Both the position numbers and the translations under genes were made by a program. Under the pieces are notes generated by a model that worked only from the letters and a program-made list of their open reading frames with translations, had not been told where the DNA came from and made no database searches. Below, piece after piece: positions 43,749-50,831 of a DNA stretch of 52,090 bases (within the stretch, counting starts at the first letter, position 1; each line of letters opens with the position of its first letter). Source of the stretch: CAXBDP01 sp964598395 (GTDB taxonomy: Bacteria; Bacteroidota; Bacteroidia; Cytophagales; Cyclobacteriaceae); contig CAZRBW010000015.1 of NCBI GenBank assembly GCA_964598395.1, forward strand, positions 1 through 52,090, in the 5' to 3' direction.

Positions 43749-44120
43749 GTATGGATTTTTTTAATCATATTAATTATCCGCTAAAGGGTCGGTAAACCTA
43801 AGATCGGTAAAATGATTTGTGCTTTTCCATTACCTCACGATTGAAACCATGGGCTATGAATATTTCGCTCCTCTAGATCTTGGAATCATAGTCCCTCAGA
43901 AAATCATTTTTAATCCCTACACGCAGGAGGTGGGATAGTTCAGACAAATGCTGTAGTACTTAGTTGACCATCCAATCTGTGACAATTCATCTCGGGTAGG
44001 GTTGCTTAAACCACCCAAATACTTTGTAAATTTCGCCAAATGTATTTTGTCAGAAATCAATACATTGTTTGAGTTTTCCGTAAGAAGTTGTACTAGTGCT
44101 AAAATGCAGAGAAAAATAAA
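43749..44120. other. non-coding spacer with a possible interspersed-repeat remnant
   Basis: 372 bases without a believable gene. Around 43850-43895 is a stretch (including GGGCTATGAATATTTCGCTC) that resembles a repeat type I associate with intergenic regions of Bacteroidota. I see no clear promoter or hairpin for the next gene. Confidence 0.4.
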
Positions 44121-45191
44121 ATGACATTACTTTTAGTTTATTTATTTGTCGCCTTGTTCACTTCCTTCCTATGTTCCATCATGGAGGCGGTTTTACTTTC
44201 TACACCGATATCTTATCTAAGGTCTAGATTCGAAAATGGAGATAAGAGTGCTGGAACAATGCTTAAGCAGAAAGAAGATATTGACAAACCACTATCTGCT
44301 ATACTTTCTCTAAATACCATAGCGCATACAGTAGGTGCAGCTGGAGTGGGTGCGCAGGCAATTGTTGTTTTTGGTGAGGGTTATTTTGGAATAGTATCAG
44401 CAGTTCTTACAATTTTGATTTTAGTGTTAACGGAAATTATTCCAAAGACTTTAGGAGCTAATTACAGCAAATCATTGGTTGGCATTTCCGCAAAAATCAT
44501 AAACATTATGGTTTTTGTAACTTATCCTATTGTAGTAGCTTCTTCCGTTCTTACTAAAATGTTGTCGCGAAATAAAGCTGAATTGTCTACAAGTAGAGAG
44601 GAAGTTTCTGCATTGGCAAGCATTGGTACTGAAGAAGGTATATTTGCAGAGAATGAAAATAAAATCATTCAGAACCTGCTAAAGTTGAAGAACATTAAAG
44701 TATCTGAAATCATGACACCAAGAGTAGTTGTGGTAACAGCCAGTGAAGATATGACTTTAGAGAAATTTTTGGAGAACAAAGAGTTTTTGCATTTCTCTAG
44801 AATCCCAATTTATAAAACTAACAAAGACAATATTACCGGCTACGTGTTTCGGGCCATGGTTTTCGAAAAACTAGCCGAAGACCAATTCGACCTCAAGCTG
44901 AAGGATATTAAAAGAGAAATTTTGACATTTCGTAAAAGGACAACCCTTTTTAATGCGTGGGATGAAATGTTAGCCAAAAGAGAACACATTTCTCTCGTTA
45001 TTGACGAATATGGCGGGATGGATGGAATTACCACCCTAGAAGATATCATCGAGTCATTGCTTGGTTTTGAAATTATTGATGAAAAAGACCAAATCGATGA
45101 CATGCAGCAATATGCTTTGGAAAGATGGAAAGACAAGCAGAAAAAGTATGACTTCCTAAAAAGCGATTCTGATACTAAACCAGCCAAGTAA
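44121..45191 (+). CDS. CNNM/CorC-family ion transporter (DUF21 + CBS)
   Basis: 356 residues. The N-terminal DUF21/CNNM domain (about 1-165) has three to four membrane helices (LFTSFLCSIMEAVLLS and so on). A tandem CBS pair follows (about 190-320) with SEIMTPRVVVVTAS and TLFNAWDEMLAKREHISLVIDEYGGMDGITTLEDIIESLLG. It lacks the C-terminal CorC_HlyC domain of longer relatives and ends in a charged tail. The likely role is Mg2+ or other cation export or efflux. It is monocistronic by spacing. Confidence 0.9.
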   Translation: MTLLLVYLFVALFTSFLCSIMEAVLLSTPISYLRSRFENGDKSAGTMLKQKEDIDKPLSAILSLNTIAHTVGAAGVGAQAIVVFGEGYFGIVSAVLTILILVLTEIIPKTLGANYSKSLVGISAKIINIMVFVTYPIVVASSVLTKMLSRNKAELSTSREEVSALASIGTEEGIFAENENKIIQNLLKLKNIKVSEIMTPRVVVVTASEDMTLEKFLENKEFLHFSRIPIYKTNKDNITGYVFRAMVFEKLAEDQFDLKLKDIKREILTFRKRTTLFNAWDEMLAKREHISLVIDEYGGMDGITTLEDIIESLLGFEIIDEKDQIDDMQQYALERWKDKQKKYDFLKSDSDTKPAK

Positions 45192-45396
45192 TAATAATTT
45201 CAATTGAGTATTAAACCATTTTAGGCTCAAATCGATAGAAAATGCGGGAGGAATTTAGTGTGCCAATCTAGCTTCATAAGAAAATCTAATTGTGTTGCTA
45301 AAAATAAGACTAGGTCATTAATCTAGGTAGCCTACAATTAACTCTTCCATTTCCCCTCCTCTTGTTTTCTCTAATGATTAAAGTATTTTTAATCTC

Positions 45397-45912
45397 ATGC
45401 TTATCAAAAAATATACTGCTGATTGGATTAGAGATTTTGAGCTTATAAAGTTTGAGATTGCAAAAGGATTAGGAGACACTGTATTCAAAATTGAGCATGT
45501 AGGAAGTACTGCTGTTCCGAATTTGGATTCGAAGGCCATTATTGACATAGATATTATCTATGAAAATGCCACGGAATTTGAGGCAATCAAAACTGGGCTA
45601 ATCAATCTCGGGTATTTTCATAACGGAGACCAAGGCATCGCACAGCGAGAGGTATTTAAGAGGAGTGGGTCGAAACGCAATGAAATTCTAGATGGAGTAA
45701 ATCACCATCTTTATGTATGTCCATCTAGCAGTAATGAGCTAAAAAGGCATCTTTTGTTTCGAGATTTTCTTCGAAATAATGATTGGGCCAGGATAGAATA
45801 CGAAGCTATGAAATACCAATTGGCAGAGAAAGCAAGGCAAGACAAAAAGCTATATGCCGAATTGAAAGAATTGCATTTGAACGATTTTATAAACTCAATA
45901 GTAGAAAAATAA
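45397..45912 (+). CDS. GrpB-family (UPF0157) nucleotidyltransferase-fold protein
   Basis: 171 residues. The nucleotidyltransferase-like core has EHVGSTAVPNLDSKAIIDIDI, the GrpB/UPF0157 signature with the Ser and the Asp residues in place. A helical C-terminus follows. The biochemical role of the family is poorly defined. The gene is bracketed by an octamer on each side (45244 forward, 45921 reverse). It ends 31 bases before the Crp-type regulator. Confidence 0.88.
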   Translation: MLIKKYTADWIRDFELIKFEIAKGLGDTVFKIEHVGSTAVPNLDSKAIIDIDIIYENATEFEAIKTGLINLGYFHNGDQGIAQREVFKRSGSKRNEILDGVNHHLYVCPSSSNELKRHLLFRDFLRNNDWARIEYEAMKYQLAEKARQDKKLYAELKELHLNDFINSIVEK

Positions 45913-45943
45913 TTGATCATCCTCCCGCCAAGCCAATTAACAG

Positions 45944-46480
45944 ATGGAAAACATAAGTGATATATTCAATATCGACCCAAATGCTCAAACGAAAGCATAC
46001 CGTAAAGGAGCATTGCTCCAACGAGCCGGGGATTCAAAGTCATTGACTTTTTATGTAAAAGCGGGTTTGCTCAGAAGCTATATTATTGATAGCAAGGGCA
46101 AAGAACATATTTTTATGTTTGCTCCAGAAGGCTGGATTATTGCCGATGTAGAATCTTTGGAATATGGCAAGTCTGTGGAGCTGTACATAGATTGCTTGGA
46201 GGATTCTGAAGTAGTGATTTTAGAGAAAGAGCTATTATTCAATGCCGAAGTCTCAAAGGAAATGATACTTAAAAATGCCAATCTCTTGTATCGAAGGATG
46301 GGCGTTTTGCAGCGAAGAGTACTTATGCTAATGAGCGCTCCTGCCGTTGATAGATATGAATACTTCTTGGAAGCTTATCCAAACCTTGCTAATAGAGTTC
46401 CACAAAGAATGATAGCGACTTATTTGGGTATTACCCCACAAGCTCTCAGCACAATAAGAGCTAAAATGGCTCATTCTTAA
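45944..46480 (+). CDS. Crp/Fnr-family transcriptional regulator
   Basis: 178 residues. A cyclic-nucleotide-binding-type beta roll (about 10-115) and a short C-terminal winged helix (about 140-178; RMIATYLGITPQALSTIRAKM). No cysteine cluster is present, so it is not an oxygen-sensing FNR; the shortened HTH is typical of the Bacteroidota Crp subgroup. Its position just before the iron-sulfur/pirin cassette suggests it controls that cassette, which is inference. Confidence 0.88.
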   Translation: MENISDIFNIDPNAQTKAYRKGALLQRAGDSKSLTFYVKAGLLRSYIIDSKGKEHIFMFAPEGWIIADVESLEYGKSVELYIDCLEDSEVVILEKELLFNAEVSKEMILKNANLLYRRMGVLQRRVLMLMSAPAVDRYEYFLEAYPNLANRVPQRMIATYLGITPQALSTIRAKMAHS

Positions 46481-46554
46481 CAAGCGAACTTCTTCATCTA
46501 CATGAATGGAAATGAATAAATAAGTTTTGAATTTTAAATAAAAATTTCAAGCTT

Positions 46555-46761
46555 ATGAAAGAGTATTCAAACGGTGAAATCACCATCAAATGGCAAGCAA
46601 ATCTTTGCCAACATGCCGGTATTTGTGTCAAGACTTTGCCGCAAGTTTATAACCCTAAGGCTTCTCCGTGGTTAAAAATAGAAAACGCAAGTACGGAAGA
46701 GTTAAAAAGTCAAGTAAATAAATGTCCCTCGGGAGCTTTAACCTATTATATCAATGAGTAA
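46555..46761 (+). CDS. YjdI-like small iron-sulfur protein
   Basis: 68 residues matching the divergent 4Fe-4S mono-cluster (Fer4_19) family. The ligand candidates are Cys18, Cys24 and Cys57 (ANLCQHAGICVK and NKCPSGALTY), with His20 next to the first. It probably shuttles electrons or stores an iron-sulfur cluster for the cassette. The stop overlaps the pirin start by eight bases (ATGAGTAA), indicating translational coupling. Confidence 0.85.
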   Translation: MKEYSNGEITIKWQANLCQHAGICVKTLPQVYNPKASPWLKIENASTEELKSQVNKCPSGALTYYINE

Positions 46762-47767
46762 AATTATAAATATCGAACCACTCGGATTTCCTTGGAAAAC
46801 CCAAGACCCATTTTTATTTTGTGTGTACCATAGAGATGAATTCCCAAAAGGAAATTCCAAAATGGGCGTAGATCCTGAGCTTCGCAAAGGAAGAAATATA
46901 GGGCAAGATTTTGTGATAAAAGATGGCTGGCGTATGTATCATGGGCAGAATATGCCAGGCTTTCCGTATCATCCGCATAGAGGTTTCGAGACCATCACCA
47001 TCAATAAAGAAGGCGTGGTGGATCATACAGATTCGCTTGGCGCTGCGGGTAGATTTATGGAAGGTGATGTACAATGGATGACAGCGGGTAGTGGCGTTCA
47101 GCATTCCGAGATGTTTCCTTTGGTAAATGAGGATAAAGGAAATCCATTAGAAATATTTCAAATCTGGCTCAACTTACCTAGAGCATCCAAAATGGTGGAG
47201 CCACATTTTAAGATGTTGTGGCGGGAGGATATACCAGTGATTAGGCATAAAGATGAGTCTGATAAGACTACAACAATACAGATAGTCGCAGGCAATATCG
47301 ACGACGTGAAAGCCTTAGACCCAACGCCGGATTCTTGGGCTGCCAATCCAGCTAATGCGGTGGCAGTTTATACAGTAAAAATGGATGCCAATGCCGTTTG
47401 GACACTTCCTAAAAGCAATAAAGATGCTCACCGTACGATCTTTTTCTACAAAGGCGAATCTATAGAAATTGAAGGCAAGAGCATTAAAGTAAATCATTTG
47501 GTGGAAGCCTTAGCTGGAGAGGATATAAGCATACAAAACGGCAATCAGGAATCTTACTTTCTGATATTAGAAGGCAAACCCATAGGTGAACCTGTAGTGC
47601 AGCATGGGCCATTTGTGATGAATACAGCCGAAGAAATACGCGAAACAATGCGCGAATACGGAAGAACGCAATTTGGTGGTTGGCCTTGGAAAGAAACTGA
47701 AGTAGCCCATCCAAGGGAGAAAGGTAGATTCGCTTTGCATAGCGATGGCAGAGAAGAAATTAAATAA
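46754..47767 (+). CDS. pirin-family protein
   Basis: 337 residues. A bicupin with the pirin signature FPYHPHRGFETITI and metal ligands (two His here, another His in SGVQHSEMFP and a Glu). Pirins bind iron and act as redox sensors or as quercetinase-like dioxygenases; which applies here is not visible. It overlaps the YjdI gene by eight bases and lies eight bases before the DUF5996 gene. An octamer (47221-47228) reads Arg-Glu-Asp. Confidence 0.93.
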   Translation: MSKIINIEPLGFPWKTQDPFLFCVYHRDEFPKGNSKMGVDPELRKGRNIGQDFVIKDGWRMYHGQNMPGFPYHPHRGFETITINKEGVVDHTDSLGAAGRFMEGDVQWMTAGSGVQHSEMFPLVNEDKGNPLEIFQIWLNLPRASKMVEPHFKMLWREDIPVIRHKDESDKTTTIQIVAGNIDDVKALDPTPDSWAANPANAVAVYTVKMDANAVWTLPKSNKDAHRTIFFYKGESIEIEGKSIKVNHLVEALAGEDISIQNGNQESYFLILEGKPIGEPVVQHGPFVMNTAEEIRETMREYGRTQFGGWPWKETEVAHPREKGRFALHSDGREEIK

Positions 47768-47775
47768 TCGTAATC

Positions 47776-48699
47776 ATGGGAGTAAGAAATAGCTTTTCAA
47801 ATTGGCCGGTTCTGAATTTTGCTGAAATAAAAGACACGTATGAAACTCTTCACCAGTGGATACAAATTGTAGGCAAAATCAGACTTAAAACCATGCCTTG
47901 GCAAAATCACTCTTGGCATACGGCATTGTACATCAGTACTCATGGATACTCTACCCATGGAATTCCATATCAAGGACGGCTTTTCCAGCTAGAATTTGAT
48001 TTTAAGCAACACAAGCTTTTTATTGAATGTACCGATGAGGAAACCTTGAGTATAGATCTTCGACCCATGACAGTTGCAGATTTTTATTCTGAACTGTTTG
48101 AAAAGCTTTTGAGTATTGGCATTGATGTAAAAATACATGGAAGCCCAAACGAAATAGATCCTGCAATTCCTTTCAAGGATAATAAAATTAACAAGTCATA
48201 TGATCCGAAAGTAGCCTATGATATATGGCAGGCAATGTTGAAAACTAATAATGTTTTTAGTAAATTCAGAAGTGATTTTATAGGTAAGTGTAGTCCTGTG
48301 CACCTTTTTTGGGGAGCATTTGATTTGGCGGTGAGTCGTTTTTCAGGTAATCCAGCTCCATTGCTTAAAGGAGGTGTTCCTAATATGCCTTTGGAAGTAA
48401 TGCAGGAAGCATACTCTCAAGAAGTATTTAGTGCAGGTTTCTGGCCAGGTTCTAAAGATTTTCCTCCCGCTTTTTATACCTATATCTACCCAGCAAATCC
48501 TCAATTTGGCGAACAGAAGGTATTGCCAAAGGAGGCTTTTTACAGTAATGAAATGGGTGAATTTTTCCTTATTTACGAAGATGTCAGGAAATCAAAGGAT
48601 CCCGAAGGCATGCTCAAGGTCTTTTTACAAAGTACCTATGAAGCTGCTGCAAATTTATCAAATTGGAATAGAAACGAATTAGAATTTAATTATGAGTGA
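47776..48699 (+). CDS. DUF5996 family protein
   Basis: 307 residues. The opening (WPVLNFAEIKDTYETLHQW, then IVGKIRLKTMPWQNHSWHTALYIS) is the DUF5996 pattern with conserved His and Trp residues that could bind a metal or cofactor. No function is established for the family. The last eight bases overlap the next gene (ATGAGTGA), so it is coupled to the CDGSH-glutamate-synthase-like protein. The octamer at 48463-48470 reads Pro-Pro-Ala. Confidence 0.85.
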   Translation: MGVRNSFSNWPVLNFAEIKDTYETLHQWIQIVGKIRLKTMPWQNHSWHTALYISTHGYSTHGIPYQGRLFQLEFDFKQHKLFIECTDEETLSIDLRPMTVADFYSELFEKLLSIGIDVKIHGSPNEIDPAIPFKDNKINKSYDPKVAYDIWQAMLKTNNVFSKFRSDFIGKCSPVHLFWGAFDLAVSRFSGNPAPLLKGGVPNMPLEVMQEAYSQEVFSAGFWPGSKDFPPAFYTYIYPANPQFGEQKVLPKEAFYSNEMGEFFLIYEDVRKSKDPEGMLKVFLQSTYEAAANLSNWNRNELEFNYE

Positions 48700-50212
48700 A
48701 CCTAAAATAGCAGATAGAAAACCTAAAAAAGTAGAATTAGAAAAAGGAGAAAAGAAAGTTTGGTGTGCCTGTGGCTTAAGTAGCAATCAGCCATATTGTG
48801 ATGGCTCGCATGAAAGTACTGACATTACTCCAGTAGAGTTTGAAGCAAAAGAAACAGGAGATGCTTATTTATGTATGTGCAAACGCACAAAAGATCAGCC
48901 CTATTGTGATGGTACACATTCCAAATTGAAGGATGATGAAAAGGAGGAAAAACAATCATCTGATAATGGTGGTGCGGATTCTACCAAAGAGGAACCCAAT
49001 TTGGCTTTTATCAAATCCTTAGCAAGAGATGGCCTTTCCAAAATGGGTAAGCATGGCGAAATGGCTGCTATGGGCGTACCTAGTCCTGAATTGCCACAAT
49101 GGAAAGATATTCAAATCCTTGCAGCTCAATTGGCCACCAAGCCTCTAATGGAAGATGTGGAAGTGGGTACAAAACTCATCATCGGTCCAAATGCCAAAAA
49201 GCCCTTAAAGCTAGATATTCCATTGTTTGTTTCGGATATGAGTTTTGGAGCTTTATCAGAGGAAGCGAAAATTGCTTTAGCGAAAGGAGCAGAATTAGCA
49301 GGTACAGGGATTTGCTCAGGTGAAGGCGGTATGTTGGATGAGGAACAACAGGCCAATTCCAAGTATTTCTATGAATTGGCTTCTGCCAAGTTTGGTTTCG
49401 AGTGGGATAAGCTCAAGCGAGTTCAAGCATTTCATTTCAAAGGTGGACAAGGAGCCAAAACGGGTACAGGAGGGCATCTTTCGGCTAATAAGGTAGTTGG
49501 TAAAATTGCCGAAGTTAGGAAACTGGAAGAAGGAACTCCAGCTGTTTCTCCTCCTGCTTTTGAAGACTTGACGACGGTAGAAGATTTTAAGAATTTTGCA
49601 GACAAAGTTCGTGACCTCACGGGAGGTATTCCCATTGGTTTCAAGCTTTCGGCCAATCATATTGAAGCAGATATACAATTTGCCTTAGATGCAAGCGCTG
49701 ATTATATCATTCTGGATGGTCGAGGTGGCGGAACGGGAGCGGCACCATTACTTTTTAGAGATAATATCTCTGTTCCCACGATACCTGCCTTGGCAAGAGC
49801 CAGACATTATTTGGACAAAGTAGGTCGTAAAGATGTCACCTTAATTGCCACGGGCGGAATTCGAGTTCCTGCAGATTTCATCAAGGCCATGGCCCTGGGT
49901 GCCGATGGTGTGGCATTGGCCAACTCCGCCATACAAGCGGTAGGCTGTGTAGCCGCCAGGATGTGTCATACCAACAATTGTCCTGCAGGTGTAGCTACAC
50001 AAAAGCCGGAATTAAGAAAGTTAATTGATATTGATAAATCGGCAAAGCAGCTGCATAATTTCTTCTCTGCTTCTACGGAGCTAATGAAAGTAATGGCAAG
50101 AGCTTGCGGTCATAATCATTTGAATCAATTCAATAAGAAAGATATCACTACCTGGAAAAAAGAGATGGCTGAGCTTACTGGAATAAGTTACGCAGGATTT
50201 TTAAGTGAATAA
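48692..50212 (+). CDS. CDGSH iron-sulfur domains fused to a GltB-like FMN domain
   Basis: 506 residues. Two CDGSH [2Fe-2S] motifs at the N-terminus (about 27-42 CxCx8CDGSH and 66-81 CxCx8CDGTH, each with three Cys and one His), a charged linker (about 85-110), then a glutamate-synthase large-subunit FMN/iron-sulfur barrel (about 130-480). That barrel has GGQGAKTGTGGHLS, DGRGGGTGAAP, and a Cys-x5-Cys-x4-Cys cluster (GCVAARMCHTNNC) matching the GltS 3Fe-4S site. The glutaminase domain is absent, so it is not a normal glutamate synthase. It is probably a redox enzyme fed electrons by the CDGSH domains. A strong terminator follows. Confidence 0.92.
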   Translation: MSEPKIADRKPKKVELEKGEKKVWCACGLSSNQPYCDGSHESTDITPVEFEAKETGDAYLCMCKRTKDQPYCDGTHSKLKDDEKEEKQSSDNGGADSTKEEPNLAFIKSLARDGLSKMGKHGEMAAMGVPSPELPQWKDIQILAAQLATKPLMEDVEVGTKLIIGPNAKKPLKLDIPLFVSDMSFGALSEEAKIALAKGAELAGTGICSGEGGMLDEEQQANSKYFYELASAKFGFEWDKLKRVQAFHFKGGQGAKTGTGGHLSANKVVGKIAEVRKLEEGTPAVSPPAFEDLTTVEDFKNFADKVRDLTGGIPIGFKLSANHIEADIQFALDASADYIILDGRGGGTGAAPLLFRDNISVPTIPALARARHYLDKVGRKDVTLIATGGIRVPADFIKAMALGADGVALANSAIQAVGCVAARMCHTNNCPAGVATQKPELRKLIDIDKSAKQLHNFFSASTELMKVMARACGHNHLNQFNKKDITTWKKEMAELTGISYAGFLSE

Positions 50213-50231
50213 GCTACAATCGATTATTAAT

Positions 50232-50277
50232 AAGCGGGAGGTATAAGGAGGAACACCTTTTACCTCCCGCTTTTTTT
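50232..50277 (+). terminator. terminator built from an inverted pair of the iterated octamer
   Basis: A perfect 12-base stem, AAGCGGGAGGTA (50232-50243) with TACCTCCCGCTT (50261-50272), closes a 17-base loop and is followed by a T run to 50277. Each arm contains the octamer GCGGGAGG, one on each strand. It ends the iron-sulfur cassette. Confidence 0.9.
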
Positions 50278-50334
50278 ACAGCAACCATGCTCTGCGGAGG
50301 CTTGGAAATGATGTATAAAACAATTCAAAAAAAC

Positions 50335-50366
50335 TTTGGGACTCCAAGAAACAATTCTTAATTTTG
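50335..50366 (+). promoter_or_regulatory. promoter of perR-katG
   Basis: TTTG at 50335-50338 and TAATTTTG at 50359-50366 match the Bacteroidota promoter exactly, with a 20-base spacer. The transcript would begin near 50373, just before a perfect palindrome and 33 bases before the perR ATG. Confidence 0.65.
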
Positions 50367-50377
50367 AATTGTATCTA

Positions 50378-50396
50378 AAAGAGAATTATTCTCTTT
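50378..50396. promoter_or_regulatory. candidate PerR operator
   Basis: AAAGAGAA (50378-50385) and TTCTCTTT (50389-50396) are a perfect eight-base inverted repeat around TTA. It lies directly downstream of the predicted transcription start and just before the perR ATG, the expected position for autorepression. The repeat is Fur/PerR-like in size and symmetry, not an exact PerR consensus. Confidence 0.6.
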
Positions 50397-50405
50397 AAAG
50401 AATTA

Positions 50406-50822
50406 ATGAGAAAGCAAGAACTAATAAATAGGCTAAAGGAAAAACAGTTGCGAGTAACTCCTCAACGGATTGCTATTTTAGAGGCAATCATCAAATTGAA
50501 CAATCATCCAACGGCTGAGAATATAATCACTTACATTAAGAAAAATCATCCAACCATTTCAATTGGAGCGGTTTACAAGATTTTAGACTCATTGGTAGAA
50601 GCGGATTTGCTAAAGAGAGTAAAAACTGAAAATGGCATAATGCGCTACGATCCCTTTATCACTAAACATCATCATTTGTACTGTGCTGACTCAGATAAAA
50701 TTGAGGATTATGAGGATGAAGAGTTAGATCAAATTATTAGTGATTATTTCAAGAAAAAGGAAATTGAGAACTTTCAAATCAACGATATCAAACTTCAAAT
50801 AAGCGGAAAATTTAAAAATTAA
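50406..50822 (+). CDS. perR: Fur-family regulator, PerR type
   Basis: 138 residues. A winged-helix DNA-binding half (LRVTPQRIAILEAI) and a dimerisation half. The regulatory metal site of PerR is recognisable: His near 36 (NNHPTAE), Asp in MRYDP, His residues in KHHHLYC and an Asp in KIEDYED. The structural Cys-x2-Cys zinc sites are missing: the first pair is reduced to one Cys (LYCADSD) and the C-terminal pair is absent. It is nine bases before katG, which it should repress until peroxide oxidises it. Fur (iron) is the alternative. Confidence 0.88.
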   Translation: MRKQELINRLKEKQLRVTPQRIAILEAIIKLNNHPTAENIITYIKKNHPTISIGAVYKILDSLVEADLLKRVKTENGIMRYDPFITKHHHLYCADSDKIEDYEDEELDQIISDYFKKKEIENFQINDIKLQISGKFKN

Positions 50823-50831
50823 CACTAGCAT

